50,695 nucleotides of DNA, taken from positions 1 through 50,695 of the forward strand of contig NZ_DATJPM010000064.1 in NCBI RefSeq assembly GCF_035506375.1, written 5' to 3'. This document shows positions 8,823 through 15,770 of the stretch, piece by piece. This DNA is from Methanocella sp. Its GTDB lineage: Archaea; Halobacteriota; Methanocellia; Methanocellales; Methanocellaceae. The notes under the pieces are model-generated. The model saw nothing but the letters and a program-made list of their open reading frames with translations. It made no database searches and was not told the DNA's origin. Every line of letters begins with the position of its first letter. Within the stretch, counting starts at the first letter, position 1. Position numbers and translations under genes: made by a program.

Positions 8823-9131
8823 TCACCCGAAGATGGCGCCCATGCCCGCGGCGGCCTCGTCCTCTTCCTTATGGACGTAGTCGAGGATGTGCTTCTCCTC
8901 GTCGCCGGTGATCTTAGCTATAGGGATCTTGGACTCGTCGATGAGCCTCACGGCTTCCTTCATCTTCTCGGGGTTGTCCGCCCGGACGTAGAGATAATAG
9001 CCGGTTTTGCGACTGGTGCCCATGATGGCGGCCTCGCGGACGCTCGGGCCCAGGCGCTTGAAGAACTCTTCCTCAAGAAGCTTATCGACGGGCTTCTTCT
9101 CCTTATCATCGTAAAAATACACTGCTTCCAT
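8823..9131 (-). CDS. Conserved-looking small protein of unknown function
   Basis: A 102-residue, charged, probably cytosolic protein (MEAVYFYDDKEKKPVDKLLE at the N-terminus). It has one acidic helix-rich half and a Gly-rich C-terminus (AAAGMGAIFG). No signal peptide, membrane span or cysteine is present. The frame is open eight codons further upstream, but the ATG at 9131 has AAGGTGTT seven bases before it, a good archaeal ribosome site, so it is preferred. The middle (GTSRKTGYYLYVRADNPEKM, then EAVRLIDESKIPIAKITGDE) reads like a small alpha/beta fold. I do not recognise a named family. It stands alone, 64 bases after the DUF362 gene in the same orientation, and could share its transcript. 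Confidence 0.7.
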   Translation of the reverse strand: MEAVYFYDDKEKKPVDKLLEEEFFKRLGPSVREAAIMGTSRKTGYYLYVRADNPEKMKEAVRLIDESKIPIAKITGDEEKHILDYVHKEEDEAAAGMGAIFG

Positions 9132-9195
9132 TTGAACACCTTCTGGATTTAACACCTTATTGCCAGCGATGGCTCATAAATATAATGCTCGAGGC

Positions 9196-10029
9196 TCACA
9201 TGCGGTAATGTTTTCGGAGCTTACTTATCTGCTCGCCCAGGTACTCGATCTTTTCCATCTCGTTTTCGCCCAGGCCGGCCTTTTTCGCCAGCTGCAGATA
9301 CGGTATCTGTTCCGGCGCCAGGCCCATGATGAACGAGCCCACGGCATCCGTCGCCACGAAGTCCTCGCCGGCGATGACGACGTCCGAGCGGATCGGGTCG
9401 CAGGCAAGCTCATGCCCCTGGCACCCGATTATGCCGTCGACGACCGTCAGCTCCGGCCCGAAGGCACGGTTCAGGTCGACGATCTTCTGGTGCAGGTCGT
9501 CGTGCATGATGCCCTTGGGCAGGATGCCGCCCATCATGTTCTTCATCGAGAGCGTGGAGAGCGACCAGACGTGCACCTTCAGCTTAGGCACAGACAGGAT
9601 GCAGTCGTAGTCCAGGAAAGGCTTCGCGACCCGGACGCTCTTCAGGGACTTGCCGCCGGGTATGCTCACTTCCACGTGGGGCTGCGCATTGAGATCATAC
9701 AGGGTCACGTCATAATCCTCAAGCGCATCCTCCAGCCCGACCACCCGGAAGGTCTCCATCGTGTCGTAGCTCGCCATTCCGCCCTCGCCGACGGCGAACT
9801 CCTTATTGCTCCAGCCGTGATCCAGCAGGTACTCGACGATCCCCCGGACGACATTCGGGTCCGTGGTGACGCCGGTCTCGGGGTGGCTGGAGTTCACGTA
9901 ATTCGGCTTGATAAGCACCCGCTCATAACGGTCGAGGATATCGGCCGCCCCGATCATGTCCAGCGCCTTCTTAGGGCCTTCGATAGGGTCGCCCGTGTGG
10001 ACTATCGATACGAGGGTGCTCTTCGCCAT
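9196..10029 (-). CDS. DUF362 domain protein
   Basis: A 277-residue cytosolic protein of the DUF362 family, whose biochemical role is not settled. Characteristic segments are VLIKPNYVNSSHPETGVTTD, VPKLKVHVWSLSTLSMKNMM and a C-terminal DVVIAGEDFVATDAVGSFIMG. Many DUF362 proteins carry ferredoxin domains; this one is the short form without Cys clusters. The ATG at 10029 is preferred over an in-frame TTG two codons upstream. The next gene in the same direction is the small unknown protein at 8823-9131; the divergent neighbour is a chagasin-type inhibitor. Confidence 0.85.
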   Translation of the reverse strand: MAKSTLVSIVHTGDPIEGPKKALDMIGAADILDRYERVLIKPNYVNSSHPETGVTTDPNVVRGIVEYLLDHGWSNKEFAVGEGGMASYDTMETFRVVGLEDALEDYDVTLYDLNAQPHVEVSIPGGKSLKSVRVAKPFLDYDCILSVPKLKVHVWSLSTLSMKNMMGGILPKGIMHDDLHQKIVDLNRAFGPELTVVDGIIGCQGHELACDPIRSDVVIAGEDFVATDAVGSFIMGLAPEQIPYLQLAKKAGLGENEMEKIEYLGEQISKLRKHYRM

Positions 10030-10136
10030 AGACAATACCAGTATAGTTATTCGTGGCGTGGATTAAAAATATTGCCTGAGCATCCCCGGCCAAAATCCGG
10101 ACGTTTCTAACTTATTAATTGAAAATAGGCGTATAT

Positions 10137-10158
10137 AGCTACGGTTTTAGCCGTAGCT
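10137..10158. repeat. 8-bp inverted repeat in a divergent promoter region
   Basis: AGCTACGG (10137-10144) and CCGTAGCT (10151-10158) form a perfect stem with a six-base loop. It lies between the divergent DUF362 and chagasin-like genes, 10-30 bases upstream of the TATA box of the latter, so an operator is possible. No run of T follows on either strand, which argues against a terminator. Confidence 0.4.
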
Positions 10159-10166
10159 TAAACAAT

Positions 10167-10178
10167 CGATATATATTG
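10167..10178 (+). promoter_or_regulatory. Probable TATA box for the chagasin-like gene
   Basis: CGATATATATTG lies about 35-45 bases upstream of the TTG start at 10211. It would place transcription start near 10198. That excludes the GTG at 10178 as translation start and supports the TTG. Confidence 0.5.
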
Positions 10179-10210
10179 TGCACATATACTATATTGTACA
10201 GGTGATTATA

Positions 10211-10633
10211 TTGACAGGAAAATTAACCAATTCGATGCCGCTGGCCCTGTTCGGGCTGGTCATCGTCGGTATGCTTATGGCCTTCACGGCCAGCGTGATG
10301 CTGCCGTCACAGGGTGTTACGGCACCGTATGGGCCTGCGGACAACGGCAAAACGATCACTTTAAGCGAGGGATCGACGTTCAAGATCATCCTGAACGAGA
10401 ACCCGAGCACAGGGTACTCATGGAACACAACTGTATCGTCCGGCCTGCTGGTCGAGACCAGCGATTACGTCCGGGGCGGTAAGCCCGGGCTTATGGGCGC
10501 AGGCGGCACGCACGAGTGGGCCATCAAGGCCATCGGCAAGGGCGAACAGCAGTTTACGGCTGTTTACAAGCGCCCCTGGGAGCCTGTAACGGGCAACGAG
10601 ACAGCATATACGCTGAAAATAATAGTCCAATAA
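10211..10633 (+). CDS. Chagasin-type (inhibitor family I42) cysteine protease inhibitor, secreted or membrane anchored
   Basis: A 140-residue protein with one N-terminal hydrophobic segment (LALFGLVIVGMLMAFTASVM) acting as signal peptide or anchor. A chagasin-like Ig domain follows. The three loops that enter a papain-type active site are all visible in order: NPSTGYSW, GAGGTHEW and KRPWEP. Members of family I42 inhibit C1 cysteine proteases. A target protease is not seen in this window. The TTG at 10211 is preferred because GGTGAT lies five bases before it and the TATA box fits. The gene ends at a hairpin shared with the convergent nitroreductase. Confidence 0.85.
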   Translation: MTGKLTNSMPLALFGLVIVGMLMAFTASVMLPSQGVTAPYGPADNGKTITLSEGSTFKIILNENPSTGYSWNTTVSSGLLVETSDYVRGGKPGLMGAGGTHEWAIKAIGKGEQQFTAVYKRPWEPVTGNETAYTLKIIVQ

Positions 10634-10641
10634 GATTTTCA

Positions 10642-10663
10642 GGGTCGAAGCTTTATTCGACCC
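10642..10663. terminator. Bidirectional hairpin between convergent genes
   Basis: GGGTCGAA (10642-10649) and TTCGACCC (10656-10663) form a perfect 8-bp stem with a six-base loop, between the stop of the chagasin-like gene and the end of the nitroreductase gene. It overlaps the last codons of the latter. Only weak T-rich sequence follows, so the terminator role is tentative. Confidence 0.5.
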
Positions 10664-11294
10664 AATTTATTATAACATCATCATTTCTTTCTGGAGCTTT
10701 CTGGTTTTCATTCGCGGGGTATCCGAACACGAGCGTTGCCATAAGCCTATAACCCCTCGGGACATTTAATTCGGCCAGCGTCCTATTATCGCTCCCGAGC
10801 GGCCCGGCCAGCCCGATCCAGCAGCTGCCCAGGCCCAGCGACCTGGCGGCCAGCATCATGTTCTCAGCCGCGCAGGCGCAGTCCTCGGCTATCAGGCGCC
10901 TCTTCGGCGCAAAAATAAACACCAGGGCGGGCGCGTGGTGGAAGATATGCAGTGCAGGCGTATTCATCATTCTAACGTATCGCCTGGCATCACTGCCTCC
11001 GATCCCAAGGATAGATATTGCCCTGAACGTGATGCTATTTTTCCAGAGCCGCTTCGCCCGGTCCGCATACCGGTCTATAGCGGCCTTATCGGTCACGACG
11101 ATAAATCGCCATTGCTGCTGGTTACTGGCCGAGGGTGCATAAATGCCCGCCTTAATGAGCTCAAGCAGCACATCGTCGGGCACCTGGTCGGGCTTATAAT
11201 TGCGGATGGACCGTCTTCTGTAGATGTTCTCGAACACCGGGTTCGCGTACTTCTCCGATGGCCGGTCGCCCGGCCGTAATTTGTGATCTGTCAT
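10653..11294 (-). CDS. Nitroreductase-family FMN oxidoreductase in the hgc cluster
   Basis: A 213-residue flavoprotein of the nitroreductase superfamily. NIYRRRSIRNYKPDQVPDD is the typical N-terminal FMN phosphate/ribityl loop. KAGIYAPSASNQQQWRFIVV and MMLAARSLGLGSCWIG are the other conserved blocks. The substrate cannot be told from sequence. The ATG at 11294 follows TTAGGAGGAA, an excellent ribosome site; the frame is open upstream, inside the hgcB tail. It starts 10 bases after hgcB and is almost surely co-transcribed with it. Its connection to mercury or corrinoid chemistry is inference from position only. Confidence 0.88.
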   Translation of the reverse strand: MTDHKLRPGDRPSEKYANPVFENIYRRRSIRNYKPDQVPDDVLLELIKAGIYAPSASNQQQWRFIVVTDKAAIDRYADRAKRLWKNSITFRAISILGIGGSDARRYVRMMNTPALHIFHHAPALVFIFAPKRRLIAEDCACAAENMMLAARSLGLGSCWIGLAGPLGSDNRTLAELNVPRGYRLMATLVFGYPANENQKAPERNDDVIINWVE

Positions 11295-11304
11295 TTTATT
11301 CCTC

Positions 11305-11610
11305 CTAACAGCAGCCGCCTGGCGGCTTATCCGTCTCAGCGCCGCCGCCATCGCACGTTTCCGGGCCGCCCCTCAGCGCCGCCTTGATCATCGCCGCAGC
11401 GCACCCGACGCCACTTTCGACTTCTATCGCGGTGGTCGGGCAGTTCAGGTAGCAGGCTCCGCACTCCATGCAGGCCTCCTTATTGGCCAGCACCACAGCC
11501 TTATCACTGAAGGCAAAGACGGCGTGGGGGCAGACCTTTGTGCACATGCCGCAGCTTGTGCACTCTTCGGGGTCGAACTTTAATGTATTTTCTTTATACG
11601 AGTTGAACAT
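11305..11610 (-). CDS. hgcB: HgcB, ferredoxin partner of the mercury methyltransferase
   Basis: A 101-residue dicluster ferredoxin. Cluster motifs are CTSCGMCTKVC (Cys17-27, then P) and CMECGACYLNC (Cys47-57, then P). CMECGA is a hallmark of HgcB compared with ordinary ferredoxins. The protein ends in a vicinal pair GGCC (Cys100-101), the other HgcB hallmark, thought to handle Hg(II). Additional cysteines are at 70 and 86. HgcB is believed to reduce the corrinoid of HgcA. The ATG directly abuts the hgcA stop (TGAATG), so translation is coupled. Adjacency to a clear hgcA makes the call firm. Confidence 0.96.
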   Translation of the reverse strand: MFNSYKENTLKFDPEECTSCGMCTKVCPHAVFAFSDKAVVLANKEACMECGACYLNCPTTAIEVESGVGCAAAMIKAALRGGPETCDGGGAETDKPPGGCC

Positions 11611-12597
11611 TCAGGCCATCCCCAGAAAATGTGCCACGAAAAGTCCGACGAAGGCGAGTATGCCCAGCCCGAACATGACCGCTCCCGGCTTCAAATACGT
11701 GTATATCTCCTTCCTGACGCCCGTCCTCGACGTGAACGTCGAGCTTCCCGTGAAGTTCAGCGCCAGGAAAGCCGTGACCGGCGGCATTGCCAGTAAATAG
11801 CCCGCCGCGGCTATCGCGTTAAATACTTCAGGCCCAGGCTTCGTGAGCATGTAATATGCGAATGGCAGCGCTACGATCAGCCCCAGGATGAGCCCTTTTA
11901 CGCTAAAGTCCCTCACGGGTATGAGCGGCAGCAGGATCGGGAATAGCACCGTGCCTGCCAGCACCGATGCCAGTACGGCCAGCGACGCCGTCGGGCCCAT
12001 GGCAAAATACAGGACTATCGCAGCGATCGCCATGACAAAGAAGACGCTTACGAGCTCGATGGGTATGAGCTGTATACGGTCCCACAAGCCAAAGTGAACC
12101 CGGCGCATATCGGGCGTGGCCCTGTGTATCTTCAAATATACGGGCAGGTCATCCGCCCTTACGGGCCCGTATTCGACGTTCCAGCCGCACCATTCCTTCA
12201 GCGAGAACGCGGATACGCCTGCAGCGCCCAGCTGCGGCAGTATCAACTTGCGGTGGCTGACCACGCTCTCCAGATCTGTAACCTTAATGCGATTCATCAG
12301 CTCTTCGGTGCCGAAGGTGCCCTTACCAGCCGCGCACCAGACATTGATGCCCTTGGTGTCAAGCACCAGGATATAGCAGTCGACGCCTTTTAAATTCGAG
12401 CGCAGTGCATCGAAGCTCATCGTATAATTGGCCGTAACTAATACCGGCGATCCGGGCGTAGGCTTTCCCAGCGAATACAGGCCGGGCTCGACCCTGTGGT
12501 CGCCTCGATGCCAGCCCCACCTCGCCAAAAAGTGGTCGAAACGATCTTTAAACGTTAACATTGTAGTCGTGGGCTTTATAATCTGTTTATCAACCAT
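11611..12597 (-). CDS. hgcA: HgcA, corrinoid mercury methyltransferase
   Basis: A 328-residue protein with an N-terminal corrinoid-binding domain and a C-terminal membrane domain. The diagnostic cap-helix motif N(V/I)WCA(A/G)GK appears as NVWCAAGK at residues 85-92; Cys88 is the proposed lower ligand to cobalt. From about residue 175 there are five hydrophobic spans (e.g. LIPIELVSVFFVMAIAAIVL, GLILGLIVALPFAYYML). HgcA transfers a methyl group to Hg(II), making methylmercury, with HgcB. The soluble domain resembles the CdhD/CFeSP small subunit of the acetyl-CoA pathway. It lies 12 bases downstream of a small AbrB-type gene and immediately before hgcB. ATG 12597 is preceded by AGGGGG. Confidence 0.97.
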   Translation of the reverse strand: MVDKQIIKPTTTMLTFKDRFDHFLARWGWHRGDHRVEPGLYSLGKPTPGSPVLVTANYTMSFDALRSNLKGVDCYILVLDTKGINVWCAAGKGTFGTEELMNRIKVTDLESVVSHRKLILPQLGAAGVSAFSLKEWCGWNVEYGPVRADDLPVYLKIHRATPDMRRVHFGLWDRIQLIPIELVSVFFVMAIAAIVLYFAMGPTASLAVLASVLAGTVLFPILLPLIPVRDFSVKGLILGLIVALPFAYYMLTKPGPEVFNAIAAAGYLLAMPPVTAFLALNFTGSSTFTSRTGVRKEIYTYLKPGAVMFGLGILAFVGLFVAHFLGMA

Positions 12598-12609
12598 TCC
12601 ATTCGCCCC

Positions 12610-12906
12610 CTATTTTTTAAAGAGAAGCTCATTCATCACGGGGCCGAGCTTATCGCTAAGCACCCTCATAAAATAATCCGTCTTTATGAGCGAGATGCAA
12701 CAGATGGTGTCGCCATCCTTTCGGCTGATCACGACCAGCTTATCGCCGGCCTTGATGCCGACCTTCTCCCGGACTTCCTTTGGCAGGACCATCTGGCCGC
12801 GCTCGTCGACGCTGATGACCGCCTCCACCCTGCTATCGCCGTCGTCCACGCTGGCCGTGCCGCTGCAACACAGGGCTTCCAGGTCTTTTTTAGATTTTCT
12901 TCCCAT
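12610..12906 (-). CDS. AbrB/SpoVT-type protein with two vicinal cysteine pairs, leading the hgc cluster
   Basis: A 98-residue protein with a swapped-hairpin AbrB domain at about residues 30-62 (AVISVDERGQMVLPKEVREK, VGIKAGDKLVVI), the usual DNA-binding fold of archaeal transition regulators and antitoxins. Flanking it are two vicinal cysteine pairs, Cys13-14 (LCCSG) and Cys69-70 (ICCIS), which are not part of the canonical fold and could bind thiophilic metal. The C-terminal 25 residues are helical. Small AbrB-like proteins beside hgcAB have been noted in other genomes (recalled, not checked). It is the first gene of the apparent operon, 12 bases before hgcA. A metal-responsive or autoregulatory role is inference. 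Confidence 0.88.
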   Translation of the reverse strand: MGRKSKKDLEALCCSGTASVDDGDSRVEAVISVDERGQMVLPKEVREKVGIKAGDKLVVISRKDGDTICCISLIKTDYFMRVLSDKLGPVMNELLFKK

Positions 12907-12945
12907 GGCTACCGCTATGGATTAATGTATTTCTGAATATTAATA

Positions 12946-12967
12946 TTTTTCTGATTAATCAGAAAAA
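12946..12967. promoter_or_regulatory. Perfect 22-bp palindrome at the hgc cluster promoter
   Basis: CTGATTAATCAG flanked by five T on the left and five A on the right is perfectly self-complementary. It sits about 40-60 bases upstream of the AbrB-type gene. A minus-strand AATATTAATATT box, usable as TATA element, directly adjoins it at about 12935-12946, and a half-match TTCTGAAT follows at 12931. It is also 18 bases beyond the stop of the PIN gene. An operator next to the TATA/BRE is the likelier reading; a weak terminator for the toxin-antitoxin pair is the alternative. Confidence 0.55.
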
Positions 12968-12984
12968 GCTGATAAAATGTATGG

Positions 12985-13371
12985 CTATTGCTTTTTCATG
13001 AACTCGGCGGGCGTATAGACCTCACCCACCCATTGAAAATGCTTTTTATTATTGGTCACAAGCGGTATCTCACGCTTATATGCATATGCTCCGATGCCAT
13101 AATCGACCGCATTTTCTGAAAAATCATGTCGCTGCTGGGCATTTTTTGCGGCGATCAATGCCTGTCCTTTATCAAATGAAATGATCTCGATATCCAGGCC
13201 GTTCAAAATGCCCAGGAACCTGACCATTGATCCGCCCACCCTTTTCATCTCATAGTATGAAAGCTCCATAAAAGCAAGGGGGGATAGATAGCCTTTCACA
13301 TCTCTTTTTCTCATCCATTCCAAAAAATTCGGATCGCTGCTAAAAACATTAGAATCCAGGCATATATCCAT
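12985..13371 (-). CDS. PIN-domain ribonuclease toxin (VapC-like)
   Basis: A 128-residue PIN-fold protein. Acidic active-site residues are visible in order: Asp6 in CLDSNVF, Glu36-type residues in LAFMELSYYE, and Asp in AVDYGIGAYAYKR, with the C-terminal VTNNKKHFQW block. VapC toxins are Mg2+-dependent endoribonucleases that usually cut tRNA or rRNA. The start overlaps the antitoxin stop by one base (TAATG), giving translational coupling. The upstream gene encodes an AbrB-type antitoxin, which fits the standard order. Unlike the neighbouring genes it is AT-richer and Lys-rich, consistent with a mobile module. Confidence 0.86.
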   Translation of the reverse strand: MDICLDSNVFSSDPNFLEWMRKRDVKGYLSPLAFMELSYYEMKRVGGSMVRFLGILNGLDIEIISFDKGQALIAAKNAQQRHDFSENAVDYGIGAYAYKREIPLVTNNKKHFQWVGEVYTPAEFMKKQ

Positions 13372-13616
13372 TAGTCAATACCTTCTCTCTTGAGTCTTTT
13401 AGCCCATGCTTCCCTGAACTCTTTTTCCGTTTTGTCAAAATCCTTGAAACCCTCTACAACCTCGTATATCAGATCTTTTAGGTTCCGGATGACGACTTTA
13501 TCGTCCTCCTCCAGGAAAACGACTTTATCGCCGGGTACGATACCCAGCTTATTCCTGACCTCGGCAGGCAAAGTGATCTGGTTTTGGCTCGATACTTTAC
13601 TCGAACTTGATTCCAT
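13371..13616 (-). CDS. AbrB-type antitoxin (VapB-like)
   Basis: An 81-residue protein with an N-terminal swapped-hairpin domain (KVSSQNQITLPAEVRNKLGI, then VPGDKVVFLEEDDKVVIRN) that binds DNA. The acidic C-terminal tail (EGFKDFDKTEKEFREAWAKR) is likely to wrap the toxin. It precedes the PIN gene and overlaps it by one base. Antitoxins of this kind usually repress their own promoter, and the AT-rich 13617-13700 segment would hold it. Confidence 0.86.
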   Translation of the reverse strand: MESSSSKVSSQNQITLPAEVRNKLGIVPGDKVVFLEEDDKVVIRNLKDLIYEVVEGFKDFDKTEKEFREAWAKRLKREGID

Positions 13617-13730
13617 TTATCATCACAAATTGTTAAATGGTAGTAATGATATTAAATGTATCTCAATTAACATTTAAATCGTACCAGGAAAGTATTAAAA
13701 GCTACGAATGCACTATGGAACCCGACGACA

Positions 13731-15107
13731 ATGACCATCATCGAAACGGCAAAGTGCATTCTTAAGGAGGGCCCTGTTTGTGATTCGTGCCTGGGCCGCC
13801 AGTTCGGCAAGCTGTCGACCGGCCTCTCGAACGCCCAGCGCGGCTTCGCCATCAAGACGGAGATGTCCATGCAGGCCGCGGCGGACGGCGATAGGGAAAC
13901 CCAGCAGCTTCTGGCTCCCGCCTTCCCGCAGGCCCGCAAGGTGCTCAGTATCGAGGGCCAGGACGAGGAATGCTGGCTTTGCCGCGGCCTGTTCCAGAAC
14001 CAGGAGAACATACAAAAGTGGGCCGGCCGATGTATCGAGTCCGTCAGCGGCTACGAGTACGACACGCTCCTGGTCGGCACGAAAGTGCCGCCCATCTACT
14101 CCGAAAAGGAGGAAGTCATCTGGGCCGAGTGCGGCATCGCCAACGCCGAGCCCCTGAAGGCCGAATTAAATCGGGAGGTCGGCAAGGCCGTCTCGCTGAA
14201 GACCGGCAAAGAGGTCGACTTCAAGCGCCCTGACGTAGTCTTCACCATCGACCTGGCCGCCGACAAGGTTAAGCCCAAAGTCAATTCCCTGTTCTTTTAC
14301 GGCCGCTATAAAAAATACGTCAGGGATATCCCCCAGACCCGGTGGCCGTGCCGGGAGTGCGGAGGAAGAGGCAGGAAAGGAGAGGCGGAGTGCGAGCACT
14401 GCAAGGGCACGGGCAAGATGTACCCCACCTCCGTGGAGGAGCAGATCAACCACGATGTAATCGACGCATTTAAGGCTGCCGACGCCATCCTGCATGGGGC
14501 GGGCCGGGAGGACATCGACGGCCGCATGCTGGGAGACGGCCGCCCGTTCGTCATGGAGGTCATCGGCCCGAGAATACGATGGGCCGACCTCGACGCCCTG
14601 AGGGAGCGCATCAACGCTTATGCCTCGGGGAAAGTCGCGGTCTCCGACCTCCACTACGTCGACAAGGACTCCGTAGAACAGGTAAAGAGCATAAAGCCGG
14701 ACAAGTCGTACAGGCTTAAAGTTATATACAATGACGATATTTCAATAGAAACGCTTAAATCTTCGTTAGCTACTTTATCTAACTCGACTATCTTCCAGCG
14801 GACACCCGTAAGGGTCTCGCACCGCCGGGCGGACCTGGAGAGGAAGCGTAAGGTCCACGAGATAACGCTCGAGGAGCTCAACGAAGCCGACAAGTATTTC
14901 GTGATAACCGTCCGGTGCGAAGGCGGGCTCTACGTGAAGGAACTGGTATCCGGCGACAACGGCCGGACGAATCCGTCCCTGTCGGCCCTGCTGGGCAGGG
15001 AGTGCCGCGTTAAGGAGCTGGACGTCATTAACGTCGAAGGAGGAATATCATGGCAAGATCACATGGTGAAAGAAAAAAGACCAGGTACAAGTTCACAAAG
15101 GCGCTAA
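13731..15107 (+). CDS. pus10: tRNA pseudouridine synthase Pus10 (U54/U55)
   Basis: The 458-residue enzyme makes pseudouridine at positions 54 and 55 of archaeal tRNA. Zn-binding cysteines are at 17/20 (CDSC) and about 81/84 (CWLC). A THUMP-like N-terminal part runs to about residue 190. A CRECGGRGRKG...CEHCKGTGK zinc-ribbon-like insert lies near 203-225. The catalytic block is GREDIDGRMLGDGRPFVMEV with the active-site Asp. C-terminal blocks are FQRTPVRVSHRRADL and GGLYVKELVSGDNGRTNPSL. The last 58 bases overlap the eL21 gene in a different frame, so the final ~18 residues are constrained by it. It heads a run of translation and transcription genes. Confidence 0.95.
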   Translation: MTIIETAKCILKEGPVCDSCLGRQFGKLSTGLSNAQRGFAIKTEMSMQAAADGDRETQQLLAPAFPQARKVLSIEGQDEECWLCRGLFQNQENIQKWAGRCIESVSGYEYDTLLVGTKVPPIYSEKEEVIWAECGIANAEPLKAELNREVGKAVSLKTGKEVDFKRPDVVFTIDLAADKVKPKVNSLFFYGRYKKYVRDIPQTRWPCRECGGRGRKGEAECEHCKGTGKMYPTSVEEQINHDVIDAFKAADAILHGAGREDIDGRMLGDGRPFVMEVIGPRIRWADLDALRERINAYASGKVAVSDLHYVDKDSVEQVKSIKPDKSYRLKVIYNDDISIETLKSSLATLSNSTIFQRTPVRVSHRRADLERKRKVHEITLEELNEADKYFVITVRCEGGLYVKELVSGDNGRTNPSLSALLGRECRVKELDVINVEGGISWQDHMVKEKRPGTSSQRR

Positions 15108-15358
15108 GGGAGAGGGGCTTCTCGCCCGTCAGCCGCGCCGTCCAGGAGTTCACGGTCGGGCAAAAGGTCCACATCGACATCGACCCGAGTGTCCACAAGG
15201 GCATGCCGTACCGCCGCTTCCAGGGCAGGACGTGCACCGTCATCGGGACCCGGGGCAGGGCTTACCTGCTGGAGATGTACGACGGCGGCCTTCGCAAGGA
15301 GATAATCGCCCGCCCGCAGCACCTCCGGCCCCAGAAGGACCAGCCCGCTGAGCAGTGA
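15050..15358 (+). CDS. rpl21e: Ribosomal protein eL21
   Basis: A 102-residue basic protein of the archaeal/eukaryal eL21 family of the large subunit. The start MARSHGERKKTRYKFTKALR, the core VGQKVHIDIDPSVHKGMPYR and the end RGRAYLLEMYDGGLRKEIIA are canonical. The ATG follows AGGAGGAATATC, a strong ribosome site placed inside the 3' end of pus10. The eL21-rpoF-DUF655-ksgA order that follows is common in euryarchaea. Confidence 0.97.
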   Translation: MARSHGERKKTRYKFTKALRERGFSPVSRAVQEFTVGQKVHIDIDPSVHKGMPYRRFQGRTCTVIGTRGRAYLLEMYDGGLRKEIIARPQHLRPQKDQPAEQ

Positions 15359-15370
15359 CGGTGACGCGGA

Positions 15371-15721
15371 ATGATCATCAAGAAGGTAATGAGCGAAGAA
15401 TTAATAACCCTCCCTGAAGTCCGGGAGACCCTGAACGCGATCCGCGAAGACCGGGAAAAGGCGGGGCAGGAACTGCGCTACGAGCAGAAGCGCGCGGTCG
15501 AGCACGCCAACAAGTTCTCCAAGGTCGGCGCTAAAGAGTCCAGGGACATGGTGAACGAGCTTCTTACCCTCGAAAAGATGAAGCTGGACATCGCCATCAA
15601 GATCGCCAACCTCTGTCCCCGCTCAAAGGATGAGCTGCGGGCTATCTATGCGAAAGAGCGTTTCACTCTCAACGACGCGGAGCTTAAGAATATCTTAGAC
15701 ATCGTCGCTAAGTATCTCTAA
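15371..15721 (+). CDS. rpoF: RNA polymerase subunit Rpo4 (RpoF)
   Basis: A 116-residue helical protein, the archaeal counterpart of Rpb4, which pairs with Rpo7 to form the polymerase stalk. The N-terminal MIIKKVMSEELITLPEVRET and the C-terminal HRDC-like part (LCPRSKDELRAIYAKERFTL) are typical. It sits 12 bases after eL21 and upstream of DUF655, its usual archaeal context. Confidence 0.95.
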   Translation: MIIKKVMSEELITLPEVRETLNAIREDREKAGQELRYEQKRAVEHANKFSKVGAKESRDMVNELLTLEKMKLDIAIKIANLCPRSKDELRAIYAKERFTLNDAELKNILDIVAKYL

Positions 15722-15770
15722 GCAATCTTTTTTTATTAAAACGTGTTATATTGTATGAGGGCGACCCTTG

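Noticed and set aside
9160..10110. 316-codon plus-strand open frame opposite the DUF362 gene
   Set aside because: Mirror frame of a recognised protein; sequence lacks any motif.
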